Notes: a model not told the origin generated them from the sequence alone. Numbered from the stretch's first letter, positions 7,642 through 14,509 are shown. The stretch: DNA of 14,716 nucleotides from CAZFYZ01 sp964523735 (GCA_964523735.1 CAZFYZ010000103.1:1-14716); one strand, 5' to 3'. Made by a program: numbers and translations.

Positions 7642-9219
7642 CTACTGCGGAACGTGCCCGCCGGCGATCTTGGCAATGTCCGACCAGAGCACTAGAATCG
7701 CTATAGCCAGGATGATCATGATCCCCGCGCTCATAACGCTCTGCATCTGCTGCGCAGTGAAGCGCTTTCGCCTTACTGATTCGACTGCAATGATCGCCAC
7801 GTGCCCGCCGTCGAGCAGTGGAATCGGCAGGAGGTTGATCAGCGCCAGGCTCAGCGAGAGCAGACCCGCCATGCGGACAACCGCCGGCAGACCAAGAGCC
7901 ACGCTTGTCTGCGTCACCTTGGCGATCATCAGGGGGCCCCCAAGGTCCTCGGCAAACTTCTTGCTCAGCAGGCGTCCCATGATCATGCTGACAATCTCGG
8001 AGAACTCCCCAACACCCGCCGATACTGAGTCCACGAAGCCCTTCTTCACGAGGACATAGTCAGGCATGAAGCCGAGAACCCCGTGCGCAACGTAGTAGCC
8101 CGACTCGACATCGGCGACATCATCTCTGCCAACCTTCAGCCTGATCGGCGGTTCATCTTTCTCTCTCTGTAGAGCCAGAGTCAAAGGTCCCTGGCTGGTC
8201 CTTACCGATTCAAGCAGCTTCTCCGCTGTGAGCGACTTGACCTTCCTGCCGTCGATCGCCGTGATTATGTAACCAGACTTCAGCCCCGCCTTACCGATTG
8301 CCGAGTCCGCGCTGATCTCTGCATCCGCACTTTCGATGTAGCCGCCGGGAAACACCCAGGTCGCGCCTCCGAACTTGAGCCACCTCAGTTCCGGCTTGAG
8401 CCTGACCTGGACCTGGCTCTTCCCTCGTCGCAGATCCACAGCGACAGTTCGGGCCTCGGAAGCTTGCAGGGCCGCCTGCATCTCTCTTCCACCGCGGATG
8501 CGTTTGCCGTCGATCGCCTCGAGCACATCGCCCTCTTTCAGGCCGGCCTTCTCGGCTGACTTGGAGAAAACTGCTCTCACTGACGCGGTGTTGCGCTTCA
8601 TGAGCGACCATTCGCCACCATTCCAGTAGAACATCCACTGCGGTGTGCCGTGCTTGACAAGCTCACGACCATTACGGTCGATCTTAAGCTCGATCTCCCG
8701 CCCTGGCCGGCTGTGTATGTAGTCGATCACGTCGATCCCACCGGCGACCGACTTGCCGTCCACGGCGAGGATGGTATCTCCGGCACGCAGACCGATCTTC
8801 TTGGCCTCTGTCTGCGGGCTGACCAAGCCCACACGGTTCTTCGGTTTGCCTACGTCCGAGAAGCCCCAGAAGACTCCCACTGCAAGAAACAGCACAACAG
8901 CCAGCACGAAGCTCATAAACGGTCCCGCGAGGATGACCAGCACGCGCTTCCAGGCAGCTTGCGCCTGGTAGCCATCCAGGATGTCCTCCTGCCCCGGCTC
9001 CATGCCGGCCAGTTTGCAGAACCCGCCAATGGGCACAGGGTGGATCGTATACTCCGTGTCGCCGCGCTTGAACAGCACGGCAAGCTTGGGGCCGAAGCCC
9101 AGGGCAAACTCTTCCACGCGAATGCCGACAAGGCGTGCCACGGCAAAATGCCCCCACTCGTGAGCAACCACCAGCGTTCCGAATATGATAACCAATGCTA
9201 TTGCTGTCTCAGGAATCAA
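7642..9219 (-). CDS. rseP: Site-2 intramembrane metalloprotease RseP with three PDZ domains
   Basis: A 525-residue M50-family zinc protease of the inner membrane that cleaves membrane segments of anti-sigma factors or signal-peptide remnants. The zinc-binding HEWGH is at 20-24 in the first membrane helix, and the third ligand lies in NLLPIPLLDGGH (462-473). Other membrane segments are near 92-118, 445-466 and 497-514. Between the second and third lie three PDZ-like units, about 125-185, 208-275 and 297-362, each with a GL(R/K)(A/E/S)G core followed by an AVDGK/AIDGK/AIDGR turn. E. coli RseP has two PDZ domains and about 450 residues, so this is an enlarged form. The TTG start overlaps the dxr stop as TTGA, with a G-rich ribosome binding site (GGGGG) 6 nt upstream. 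Gene order dxr-rseP is the usual one. The substrate is unknown; no anti-sigma factor gene is in the window. Confidence 0.95.
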   Translation of the reverse strand: MIPETAIALVIIFGTLVVAHEWGHFAVARLVGIRVEEFALGFGPKLAVLFKRGDTEYTIHPVPIGGFCKLAGMEPGQEDILDGYQAQAAWKRVLVILAGPFMSFVLAVVLFLAVGVFWGFSDVGKPKNRVGLVSPQTEAKKIGLRAGDTILAVDGKSVAGGIDVIDYIHSRPGREIELKIDRNGRELVKHGTPQWMFYWNGGEWSLMKRNTASVRAVFSKSAEKAGLKEGDVLEAIDGKRIRGGREMQAALQASEARTVAVDLRRGKSQVQVRLKPELRWLKFGGATWVFPGGYIESADAEISADSAIGKAGLKSGYIITAIDGRKVKSLTAEKLLESVRTSQGPLTLALQREKDEPPIRLKVGRDDVADVESGYYVAHGVLGFMPDYVLVKKGFVDSVSAGVGEFSEIVSMIMGRLLSKKFAEDLGGPLMIAKVTQTSVALGLPAVVRMAGLLSLSLALINLLPIPLLDGGHVAIIAVESVRRKRFTAQQMQSVMSAGIMIILAIAILVLWSDIAKIAGGHVPQ

Positions 9220-10382
9220 ATCTTACCCCCGGCCGCGACTTCGGCAGCCAGTATCCTCGACTCCGCATCCACGGAGTATATCTCTTCTAATGACGGGGAC
9301 AGTGACGGCGTGTGCCGCTCCATCGTCTCCCGCACAACCCTCGGTATGTCCAAAAAACCTATCCTGCCGCGCAGGAAGAGATCGACCGCGACTTCATCCG
9401 CCGCGTTCATCACTACACTTAGCGTACCCCCGACTCTCGCTGCTTCCATCGCGAGCCGCAGGCACTCAAAACGATCCAGGTCAGGCTTGTCGAACGTCAG
9501 CCAGCCGGCCTCGAGCATGTCAAGCCTCGGCAGACCCGTATCAACGCGCTCAGGATAGAGCAGCGCATACTGGATCGGCAAGCGCATATCCGGCAGCCCG
9601 AGTTGGGCGATGATCGACCCATCGCAGTAGCGTACCATCGAGTGCACTATGCTCTGCGGGTGGATCACAACCCGAATGCGCTCCGCCTCGACCCCGAATA
9701 GCCACTTGGCCTCAATAATCTCCAGGCCCTTGTTCATCAGAGTCGCCGAGTCTATGGTAACCTTGCGACCCATCTTCCACGTCGGGTGAGCGAGCGCTTC
9801 CTCAGGAGTGACTCCCGCCATCTCCTCGAGCGACATATCCCGCAGCGCGCCGCCCGATGCCGTCAAGTAGATTCGCTCGATGCGGGCGCGATCCTCCCCG
9901 TTCAGACACTGGAAGATCGCCGAGTGCTCGCTGTCGATCGGAAGAACGGCCACGCCTTTGCGCTGAGCCGCCTCCATCACGAGATGCCCCGCCGCGACAA
10001 GCACTTCCTTGCTTGCGAGCGCAACATCCTTGCCGGATTCGATGGCTTTGAGCGTGGGAGATAGCCCTGGAGTCCCCGCAACTGATATTACTATTCTATC
10101 AGCTTCGCTGAGCTCTGCAAGCTGATCAAATCCCCAGGTTCCTGAGCAGACTTCGACACCAGAACCCGCCAGTGCCGACTCAACCCTTGGCAGGGCTGAC
10201 TCATCGCCGATGCACACAAGCTTCGGCTTGAACTCAAGCGCCTGCTGGATGAGCAGATCGGCGTTGTTCTGCGCCCCCAGCCCGACGACACGAACTCGCT
10301 CCGGCCCCAGGCGTCGAACAACGTCCAACACCTGCGTGCCGATGGAACCTGTGGAACCCAAGATTGAGATACTTATTGCCAA
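9216..10382 (-). CDS. dxr: 1-deoxy-D-xylulose 5-phosphate reductoisomerase
   Basis: A 388-residue cytosolic enzyme that converts DXP to MEP with NADPH, the committed step of the MEP isoprenoid pathway. The NADPH-binding GSTGSIG is at 9-15, and ASKEVLV (123-129) replaces the more common ANKESLV. Metal and substrate residues are present: IDSEHSAIFQ (149-158), ASGGALR (175-181), HPTWKMG (199-205), NKGLE (217-221) and HPQSIVHSMV (241-250). Length is normal. The TTG start has GGAG 7 nt upstream (10390-10393). No better ATG exists near the conserved N-terminus. The gene overlaps rseP by 4 nt and is separated from uppS by 135 nt, where cdsA is found in many bacteria. Together with uppS it supplies polyprenyl precursors and the cell-wall carrier lipid. 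Confidence 0.96.
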   Translation of the reverse strand: MAISISILGSTGSIGTQVLDVVRRLGPERVRVVGLGAQNNADLLIQQALEFKPKLVCIGDESALPRVESALAGSGVEVCSGTWGFDQLAELSEADRIVISVAGTPGLSPTLKAIESGKDVALASKEVLVAAGHLVMEAAQRKGVAVLPIDSEHSAIFQCLNGEDRARIERIYLTASGGALRDMSLEEMAGVTPEEALAHPTWKMGRKVTIDSATLMNKGLEIIEAKWLFGVEAERIRVVIHPQSIVHSMVRYCDGSIIAQLGLPDMRLPIQYALLYPERVDTGLPRLDMLEAGWLTFDKPDLDRFECLRLAMEAARVGGTLSVVMNAADEVAVDLFLRGRIGFLDIPRVVRETMERHTPSLSPSLEEIYSVDAESRILAAEVAAGGKI

Positions 10383-10416
10383 GATAGACTCCGAGAAGGG
10401 AGATCACGAAGACACG

Positions 10417-10440
10417 CCCTTCGACAAGCTCAGGATGGGA
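10417..10440. repeat. Dispersed-repeat-like word in the uppS-dxr gap
   Basis: The plus strand reads CCCTTCGACAAGCTCAGGAT followed by GGGA. This word, or its complement with CCTGAGCTTGTCGAAGG, is one I know as a frequent intergenic repeat in many bacterial genomes. Its first CCCTTC also pairs with GAAGGG at 10395-10400, a 6-bp stem with a 16-nt loop just upstream of the dxr ribosome binding site. Only one copy is in the window, so dispersal is inferred. Confidence 0.5.
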
Positions 10441-10476
10441 GAAAGCACGAGAAGACAGATAGCCACTCTCATGCAT

Positions 10477-10492
10477 TGCAGGGATTGTGCCA
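10477..10492 (-). promoter_or_regulatory. Sigma54-like -24/-12 promoter upstream of dxr
   Basis: The minus strand carries TGGCAC, 5 nt, then CTGCA. This keeps the diagnostic GG-N10-GC and departs from TGGCAC-N5-TTGCA at one base. Initiation would be near 10466, about 84 nt before the dxr start. No enhancer site or sigma54 gene is visible, and a chance match is possible. Confidence 0.3.
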
Positions 10493-10517
10493 GTTCGCGT
10501 AGTTCCAGGCGGACCCG

Positions 10518-11252
10518 CTAGCCTTTTTGATCCTCCACCACCCCTCCAAACTTCCGAGTCCTTGCCTGATAGTCGACGATCGCTGCGATGAGCTCATCTT
10601 TGCCAAAATCAGGCCAGAGCGTGGGGGTGGAGTAGTACTCCGAATAGGACGTTTCCCAGAGCAGGAAGTTGCTCAGGCGCATCTCGCCGGCGGTTCGGAT
10701 AACCAACTCCGGGTCGGGAAGCTCCGGGTGATACATAAGGCGTGACAGCAGCCCGTCGTCTATGTCGGTCGGCTTGATCGTACCCTCCGCAACCAGCTCA
10801 GCGGCGCGCCTAGCGGCGTCGACTATCTCATTGCGCCCACCGTAGTTCACGGCTATGTTGAGGATGATCCGATCGTTGTGCTTGGTTTCCTCGTAGTCCT
10901 TGGTGAACTGGTCCCGCAGGGGCTTCGGGAGCTCATGGAAGCGCCCGCTGGTGATGATCTTGACCCCCTCACGCTTGATGTAGTCCAGCTCTTTCTTCGC
11001 TGCGAACTGCATGAGCTTCATAAGACCAGCCACTTCCGACTTCTCGCGGATCCAGTTCTCAGAGGAGAAACTGTACGCAGTGACTGCCTTAATACCGAGA
11101 TCAGTTGCATTGATGACGAGATTCTTGAGGGTCTTGTAGCCCTGCCTGTGGCCCTCAAGGCGAGGCTTTCCACGCTGCCTGGCCCATCGCCCATTGCCAT
11201 CCATTATGACTGCAACGTGCTGAGGAATTCTGTCAGGGTCAAGCGTTGTCAA
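10518..11252 (-). CDS. uppS: Undecaprenyl diphosphate synthase (cis-prenyltransferase)
   Basis: A 244-residue enzyme that adds isopentenyl units in cis to farnesyl diphosphate, making the C55 carrier lipid for peptidoglycan and other surface polymers. The catalytic Asp and phosphate-binding motif MDGNGRWA is at 17-24, with GHRQGYK at 34-40, YSFSSENW at 60-67, NYGGRNEI at 136-143 and IRTAGEMRLSNFLLW at 185-199. The last differs slightly from the usual IRTSGE(Q/L)RLSNFLLW. Length is normal. The TTG start has AAAGGTG about 7 nt upstream and MTTLDPDRIPQHVAVIMDGN fits the family N-terminus; no ATG is available in that place. It is 166 nt after frr, with a long inverted repeat between, and I see no strong promoter in that gap. 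A cdsA gene normally follows; here there is none. Confidence 0.96.
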   Translation of the reverse strand: MTTLDPDRIPQHVAVIMDGNGRWARQRGKPRLEGHRQGYKTLKNLVINATDLGIKAVTAYSFSSENWIREKSEVAGLMKLMQFAAKKELDYIKREGVKIITSGRFHELPKPLRDQFTKDYEETKHNDRIILNIAVNYGGRNEIVDAARRAAELVAEGTIKPTDIDDGLLSRLMYHPELPDPELVIRTAGEMRLSNFLLWETSYSEYYSTPTLWPDFGKDELIAAIVDYQARTRKFGGVVEDQKG

Positions 11253-11295
11253 CTACCAGCACCTTTCTCTGTACAACGAAAGCAAGAAGAATGGA

Positions 11296-11386
11296 ATCGC
11301 GAAAACGCGAAAGAGCAAAAGCGCGAAACTGGTGAGAGAGGTCCCTTCCGTTCTTTCGCGTTTTCGTCCTTTCGCGCTCTCGCGAT
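11296..11386. repeat. Long imperfect inverted repeat built of CGCGAAA units, frr-uppS gap
   Basis: Arms 11296-11328 and 11354-11386 are 33 nt each, match at 27 positions as inverted copies and are separated by 25 nt. All six mismatches are A/G transitions. Each arm contains three GCGAAA words (left arm: ATCGCGAAAACGCGAAAG, then a further GCGCGAAA), so it is internally repetitive as well as palindromic. It starts 32 nt after the frr stop in the direction of transcription. It could act as a terminator or mRNA-stabilising stem, but it has the look of a REP- or MITE-like intergenic element. Confidence 0.75.
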
Positions 11387-11418
11387 CGCTCCCTTCCGAC
11401 TCTCGCCGTTGGGGTATA

Positions 11419-11976
11419 CTAGACTTCCCGGAGTTCGGCTTCCTTGGCCTGCGTCAGCTTGTCGATCTCCGCGATGTACTTATCCGTGAGCTTCTGCGTG
11501 GAGTCCTGTTCGCGCTTGGCGTCATCCTCGGTGATCGCAGACTTCTTCTGCTCTTCCTTGATGCGCTCATTGGCATCGCGGCGCACGTTACGCACAGCGA
11601 TCTTGTGATCCTCAGACTTCTTATGCAGCTGCTTGACGAGATCCCTGCGACGCTCCTCAGTCAGCGCGGGCACGTTGAGTCTGATCACATTGCCGTCGCT
11701 CATAGGGGTGAGGCCGATATCCGAGGACTGGATGGACTTCAGAATGGTGTTGATGATGGACTTATCCCAAGGCGTCACCAGCAGCTGCCTCGGCTCCGGC
11801 ACGGAGATGCCGGCAAGCTGGTTCAAAGGCGTAGCTGTCCCGTAGTAATCCACTTTGATGTTCTCAAGGATCAGCGGGTTCGCACGCCCGGTTCTGATCG
11901 TCGAGTAATCGTGCCCAGCCGCTTCGACGGCCTTCTGCATCCGCCTCTCGGCGTCCTGAATGATTTCTGATGACAT
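11419..11976 (-). CDS. frr: Ribosome recycling factor
   Basis: A 185-residue protein, exactly the length of the E. coli factor, that with EF-G splits post-termination ribosomes. It has the expected two-domain form: helices of a three-helix bundle at about 1-28 and 105-185, and the beta domain between. Recognisable segments are STIRTGRANP (25-34), LNQLAGISVPEPRQL (51-65), LTPMSDGNVIRLNVP (89-103), LTEERRRDLVK (105-115) and VRNVRRDAN (128-136). The ATG start lies 4 nt after the pyrH stop, with a GGGGGA ribosome binding site in the last pyrH codons. The pair pyrH-frr is nearly universal and supports the call. Downstream is a 166-nt gap with an inverted repeat, which may mark the end of the first transcription unit. 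Confidence 0.97.
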   Translation of the reverse strand: MSSEIIQDAERRMQKAVEAAGHDYSTIRTGRANPLILENIKVDYYGTATPLNQLAGISVPEPRQLLVTPWDKSIINTILKSIQSSDIGLTPMSDGNVIRLNVPALTEERRRDLVKQLHKKSEDHKIAVRNVRRDANERIKEEQKKSAITEDDAKREQDSTQKLTDKYIAEIDKLTQAKEAELREV

Positions 11977-11980
11977 GGCT

Positions 11981-12715
11981 CTATTCCCCCGTAACCAACG
12001 TCCCTATGGTCTCGCCCACAGCCGCGCGCGCTATGTTGCCCGGCCCGGTAATGTCGAAGACCACTATGGGTAGGTTGTTCTCCATGCAGAGAGTGAAGGC
12101 TGTAAGGTCCATCACTCCGAGGTTGCGATTGATAGCTTCCATGAATGTGATGCGGTCGAACTTGACTGCACCTTCGTTCTTCTTAGGATCGCAGTCGTAG
12201 ACCCCATCCACATTGGTCGCCTTGAGCACCGCATCCGCGCGGATCTCAAGTGCCCGCAGCGAGGCCGCGGTATCCGTAGTGAAGAACGGATTGCCTGTGC
12301 CGGCGGCCAGAATGACAACCCGGCCCTTTTCCATGTGCCTGATCGCGCGCCTTCGGATCAGTGGCTCAGCCACTTCGGACATCGCTATCGCGCTCTGGAC
12401 CCGGGTATCCACGCCGAGCTTCTCAAGTGCGTCCTGCAGCGCGAGCGCGTTGATCACAGTGCCAAGCATGCCCATGTAATCGCCGGTGGCGCGGTCAATG
12501 CCACCCTCGGAGGCGGCAGCACCACGGATGATGTTGCCCGCCCCGATAACAACGGCAATGTCCACGCCACTCTCACGGGCAGTCTTGATGCCCTCGGCAA
12601 TAGCTTTGACGCTGTCGGGGCAGATTCCAAGCTTCTCCTTACCGGAAAAGGCCTGCCCCGATAGCTTTAGCAGTACTCTCTTGTACTTAGGTCTGTCAGC
12701 TTCAGTCTGACTCAC
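11981..12715 (-). CDS. pyrH: Uridylate (UMP) kinase
   Basis: A 244-residue amino-acid-kinase-family enzyme that phosphorylates UMP to UDP for nucleotide and cell-wall precursor synthesis. Motifs are LLKLSGQAF (15-23), VIGAGNIIRG (56-65), DYMGMLGTVIN (79-89), AAGTGNPFFTTDTAA (137-151) and ATNVDGVYDCDP (166-177). I chose the GTG at 12715, which gives MSQTEADRPKYKRVLLKLSG; it overlaps the last 14 nt of tsf and has GGGAG 9 nt upstream. The frame stays open upstream to 12793, but that extension lies in tsf and has no counterpart in the family. The usual bacterial UMP kinase is about 240 residues. Position between tsf and frr is canonical. Confidence 0.95.
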   Translation of the reverse strand: MSQTEADRPKYKRVLLKLSGQAFSGKEKLGICPDSVKAIAEGIKTARESGVDIAVVIGAGNIIRGAAASEGGIDRATGDYMGMLGTVINALALQDALEKLGVDTRVQSAIAMSEVAEPLIRRRAIRHMEKGRVVILAAGTGNPFFTTDTAASLRALEIRADAVLKATNVDGVYDCDPKKNEGAVKFDRITFMEAINRNLGVMDLTAFTLCMENNLPIVVFDITGPGNIARAAVGETIGTLVTGE

Positions 12716-13616
12716 CAGCCGTCTCTCCCACTCCGAATCTGACCACTTCAGCAACGGCGATCTTGCCACCGGCTTTCGCCGCAGCAGCGTCAACCAGCTT
12801 CTGAATGGTCTGATCCTCGTCCTTGATGAATGCCTGCTCCATAAGACAGGTTCGGGAGTAGAACTCGGTCATCCTTCCGTCCACAATGCGGTCGATCACT
12901 TTCTCGGGCTTGCCCTCTTTGATCGCCCACTGGCGGTGAATGTCGCGCTCTTTCTCGATCACGTCCGCGGGAATTTCCTCGCGAGTGAGGTAGTCGGGCC
13001 GACTCCACGAAACGTGCATCGCCAGGTCCTTGGCCAGCGACTTCGCGTCATCCGACTGCGCAGCGGCGTCGGTGTCGCAGGTGAGCTTCACAAGCACGCC
13101 GATCCGGCTGCCCATGTGCACGTAGCTTCCTATCAGCCCGGGCTCCTGTCCAACAGCAAGCCGCTTCGATCGCGCCACAGCGATCTTCTCGCCGATCTTG
13201 CCCATTAGCTCCGTGATATACTGCTTCACTGGCTTGGATGGCTCGTCGATATACGGCTGATCCAGCAGAGCCTCGCCACCACAGCAGCAGCATCCGCACG
13301 AGCTTCCCGCTGCAGCTTGAACAGCCAGCCTGTTTGTGAAGTTGACGAACTCATCAGTCTTCGCGACAAACGTCGTCTCGCAGTTGACTTCGACAAGCGA
13401 GCCGATTCTCGAATCATCGCTGACATAGCAGCCAATGAGACCTTCGGACGCAGCCTTGGACTCGCGCTTCGCGGCAACGGCGATGCCCTTCTCGCGCAGG
13501 ATGGTGACGGCCTTCTCAAAGTCGCCGCCTGACTCTGTAAGCGCCTTCTTGCAATCCATCATTCCGGCGCCGGTTTGCTCTCTTAGCTTTCTGACATCTT
13601 CGGCAGTGATTGCCAT
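12702..13616 (-). CDS. tsf: Elongation factor Ts with cysteine cluster and altered TDFV motif
   Basis: A 304-residue nucleotide-exchange factor for EF-Tu. The N-terminal UBA-like domain has LREQTGAGMMDCKKAL (11-26). The core is an internal duplication: GLIGCYV/SRIGSLVEVNC (59-79) is echoed by GLIGSYV/SRIGVLVKLTC (160-180), LLDQPYI (117-123) by LMEQAFI (258-264), and GEKIAVA (142-148) by GGKIAVA (283-289). The second unit has the normal helical segment (about 197-256, with AMHVSW, EGKP and DGRM). In the first unit this is replaced by a short linker with CGCCCC at 107-112. The EF-Tu-contacting motif, usually TDFV, reads TTFV at 81-84 (ACG ACG TTT GTC). The ATG start has AGGAG overlapping the rpsB stop, 9 nt upstream. 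The 3' end overlaps pyrH by 14 nt. Family identity is certain; the functional effect of the two changes is not known. Confidence 0.96.
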   Translation of the reverse strand: MAITAEDVRKLREQTGAGMMDCKKALTESGGDFEKAVTILREKGIAVAAKRESKAASEGLIGCYVSDDSRIGSLVEVNCETTFVAKTDEFVNFTNRLAVQAAAGSSCGCCCCGGEALLDQPYIDEPSKPVKQYITELMGKIGEKIAVARSKRLAVGQEPGLIGSYVHMGSRIGVLVKLTCDTDAAAQSDDAKSLAKDLAMHVSWSRPDYLTREEIPADVIEKERDIHRQWAIKEGKPEKVIDRIVDGRMTEFYSRTCLMEQAFIKDEDQTIQKLVDAAAAKAGGKIAVAEVVRFGVGETAGESD

Positions 13617-13628
13617 TTACGAAATCTC

Positions 13629-14501
13629 CTACTCTGCCTTCTCTTCAACTGCAGCTTCGACTTCAGCGACGGGCTCAGAAGCGACAGGCGCCTCAGCGTC
13701 GATGAACACTTCTTCGTCCGCGGCAGCCGCTTCTCCGCCCTCGGGGACTTCGGGCTTTTCCTCGCCCTCTTCGCCCTCAGCGACGGCCTCAGCCTCTTCC
13801 TCCACCGGCTTCTCTTCCTCTGGAGGTCTGACCTCAATGATCGCTTCGGCGATCTTGCTCGAGATCAGCTTGATAGCGCGGATAGCGTCGTCGTTGCCGG
13901 GGATAACGTAATCGACCTCGTCAGGGTCGCAGTTGGTATCAACGATTGCAACAACCGGGATCTCGAGCTTGCGAGCTTCCAGCAGAGCAATGCGCTCCTT
14001 CTTGAGATCAACGATATAGATCGCGCCCGGGAGCTTGGGCATGTCCTTGATGCCACCGAGGAACCGCTCGAGCTTCTGCATCTCTTCGCGGCGCTTGCCG
14101 GCCTCTTTCTTGGTAAGCTGCTGGAACACGCCATCGGCTTCCATCTTCTCGAGCTCGCGCAGGCGGCCGATTCTTGTCTGGATGGTGCGGTAGTTGGTAA
14201 GCATTCCACCCAGCCAGCGCTGATTGACGAAGTACATCCCGCACTGCTTTGCAGATGCTTCGACTGCTTCCTGAGCCTGCTTCTTCGTCCCGACGAACAG
14301 GATGTCCTCACCTGATGAGACAACGTCCTGGACGAACTTGCGGGCGTCTTCGAAGAGCTTGAGGGTCTGGTGAAGGTCGATGATGTAGATGCCGTTGCGT
14401 CCCCCGTAGATGTAACGCTTCATCTTGGGGTTCCAGCGGTGGGTGCGGTGCCCGAAGTGAACTCCGGCCTCCAGCAGTTCTTTCATACTGATTGCTGGCA
14501 A
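13629..14501 (-). CDS. rpsB: 30S ribosomal protein S2 with acidic C-terminal extension
   Basis: A 290-residue S2 protein of the small ribosomal subunit. Family signatures are VHFGHRTHRWNPKM (14-27), RNGIYIIDLHQT (35-46), NQRWLGGMLTNY (93-104), PGAIYIVDLKKE (158-169), and VAIVDTNCDPDEVDYVIPGN (184-203). S2 in E. coli has 241 residues; here residues about 227-290 form an added Glu/Ala/Pro-rich acidic tail. The TTG start gives MPAISMKELLEAGVHFGH, matching family N-termini, and AGGAGG lies 8 nt upstream; an ATG at codon 6 is too far from it. tsf follows after 12 nt. A strong promoter and a structured leader of about 110 nt precede the gene, fitting autogenous control by S2 as known in E. coli, though that is inference here. 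Confidence 0.97.
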   Translation of the reverse strand: MPAISMKELLEAGVHFGHRTHRWNPKMKRYIYGGRNGIYIIDLHQTLKLFEDARKFVQDVVSSGEDILFVGTKKQAQEAVEASAKQCGMYFVNQRWLGGMLTNYRTIQTRIGRLRELEKMEADGVFQQLTKKEAGKRREEMQKLERFLGGIKDMPKLPGAIYIVDLKKERIALLEARKLEIPVVAIVDTNCDPDEVDYVIPGNDDAIRAIKLISSKIAEAIIEVRPPEEEKPVEEEAEAVAEGEEGEEKPEVPEGGEAAAADEEVFIDAEAPVASEPVAEVEAAVEEKAE

Positions 14502-14509
14502 AGTTGTGT

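Noticed and set aside
8650..9558. Open frame of 302 codons on the plus strand
   Set aside because: Spans the rseP-dxr junction in antisense and has no independent coding evidence.
10404..10472. Small open frame (22 codons) starting MRVAICLLVL in the uppS-dxr gap
   Set aside because: No ribosome binding site, it runs through the repeat word and stops at once; hydrophobicity alone is not enough, and it shows no CdsA similarity.
11332..11970. Open frame of 212 codons on the plus strand
   Set aside because: Antisense to frr, beginning inside the inverted repeat; no coding signal.
12716..12793. N-terminal extension of pyrH by 26 codons
   Set aside because: Lies wholly within tsf, does not resemble any UMP kinase N-terminus, and the GTG at 12715 has a better-placed ribosome binding site.
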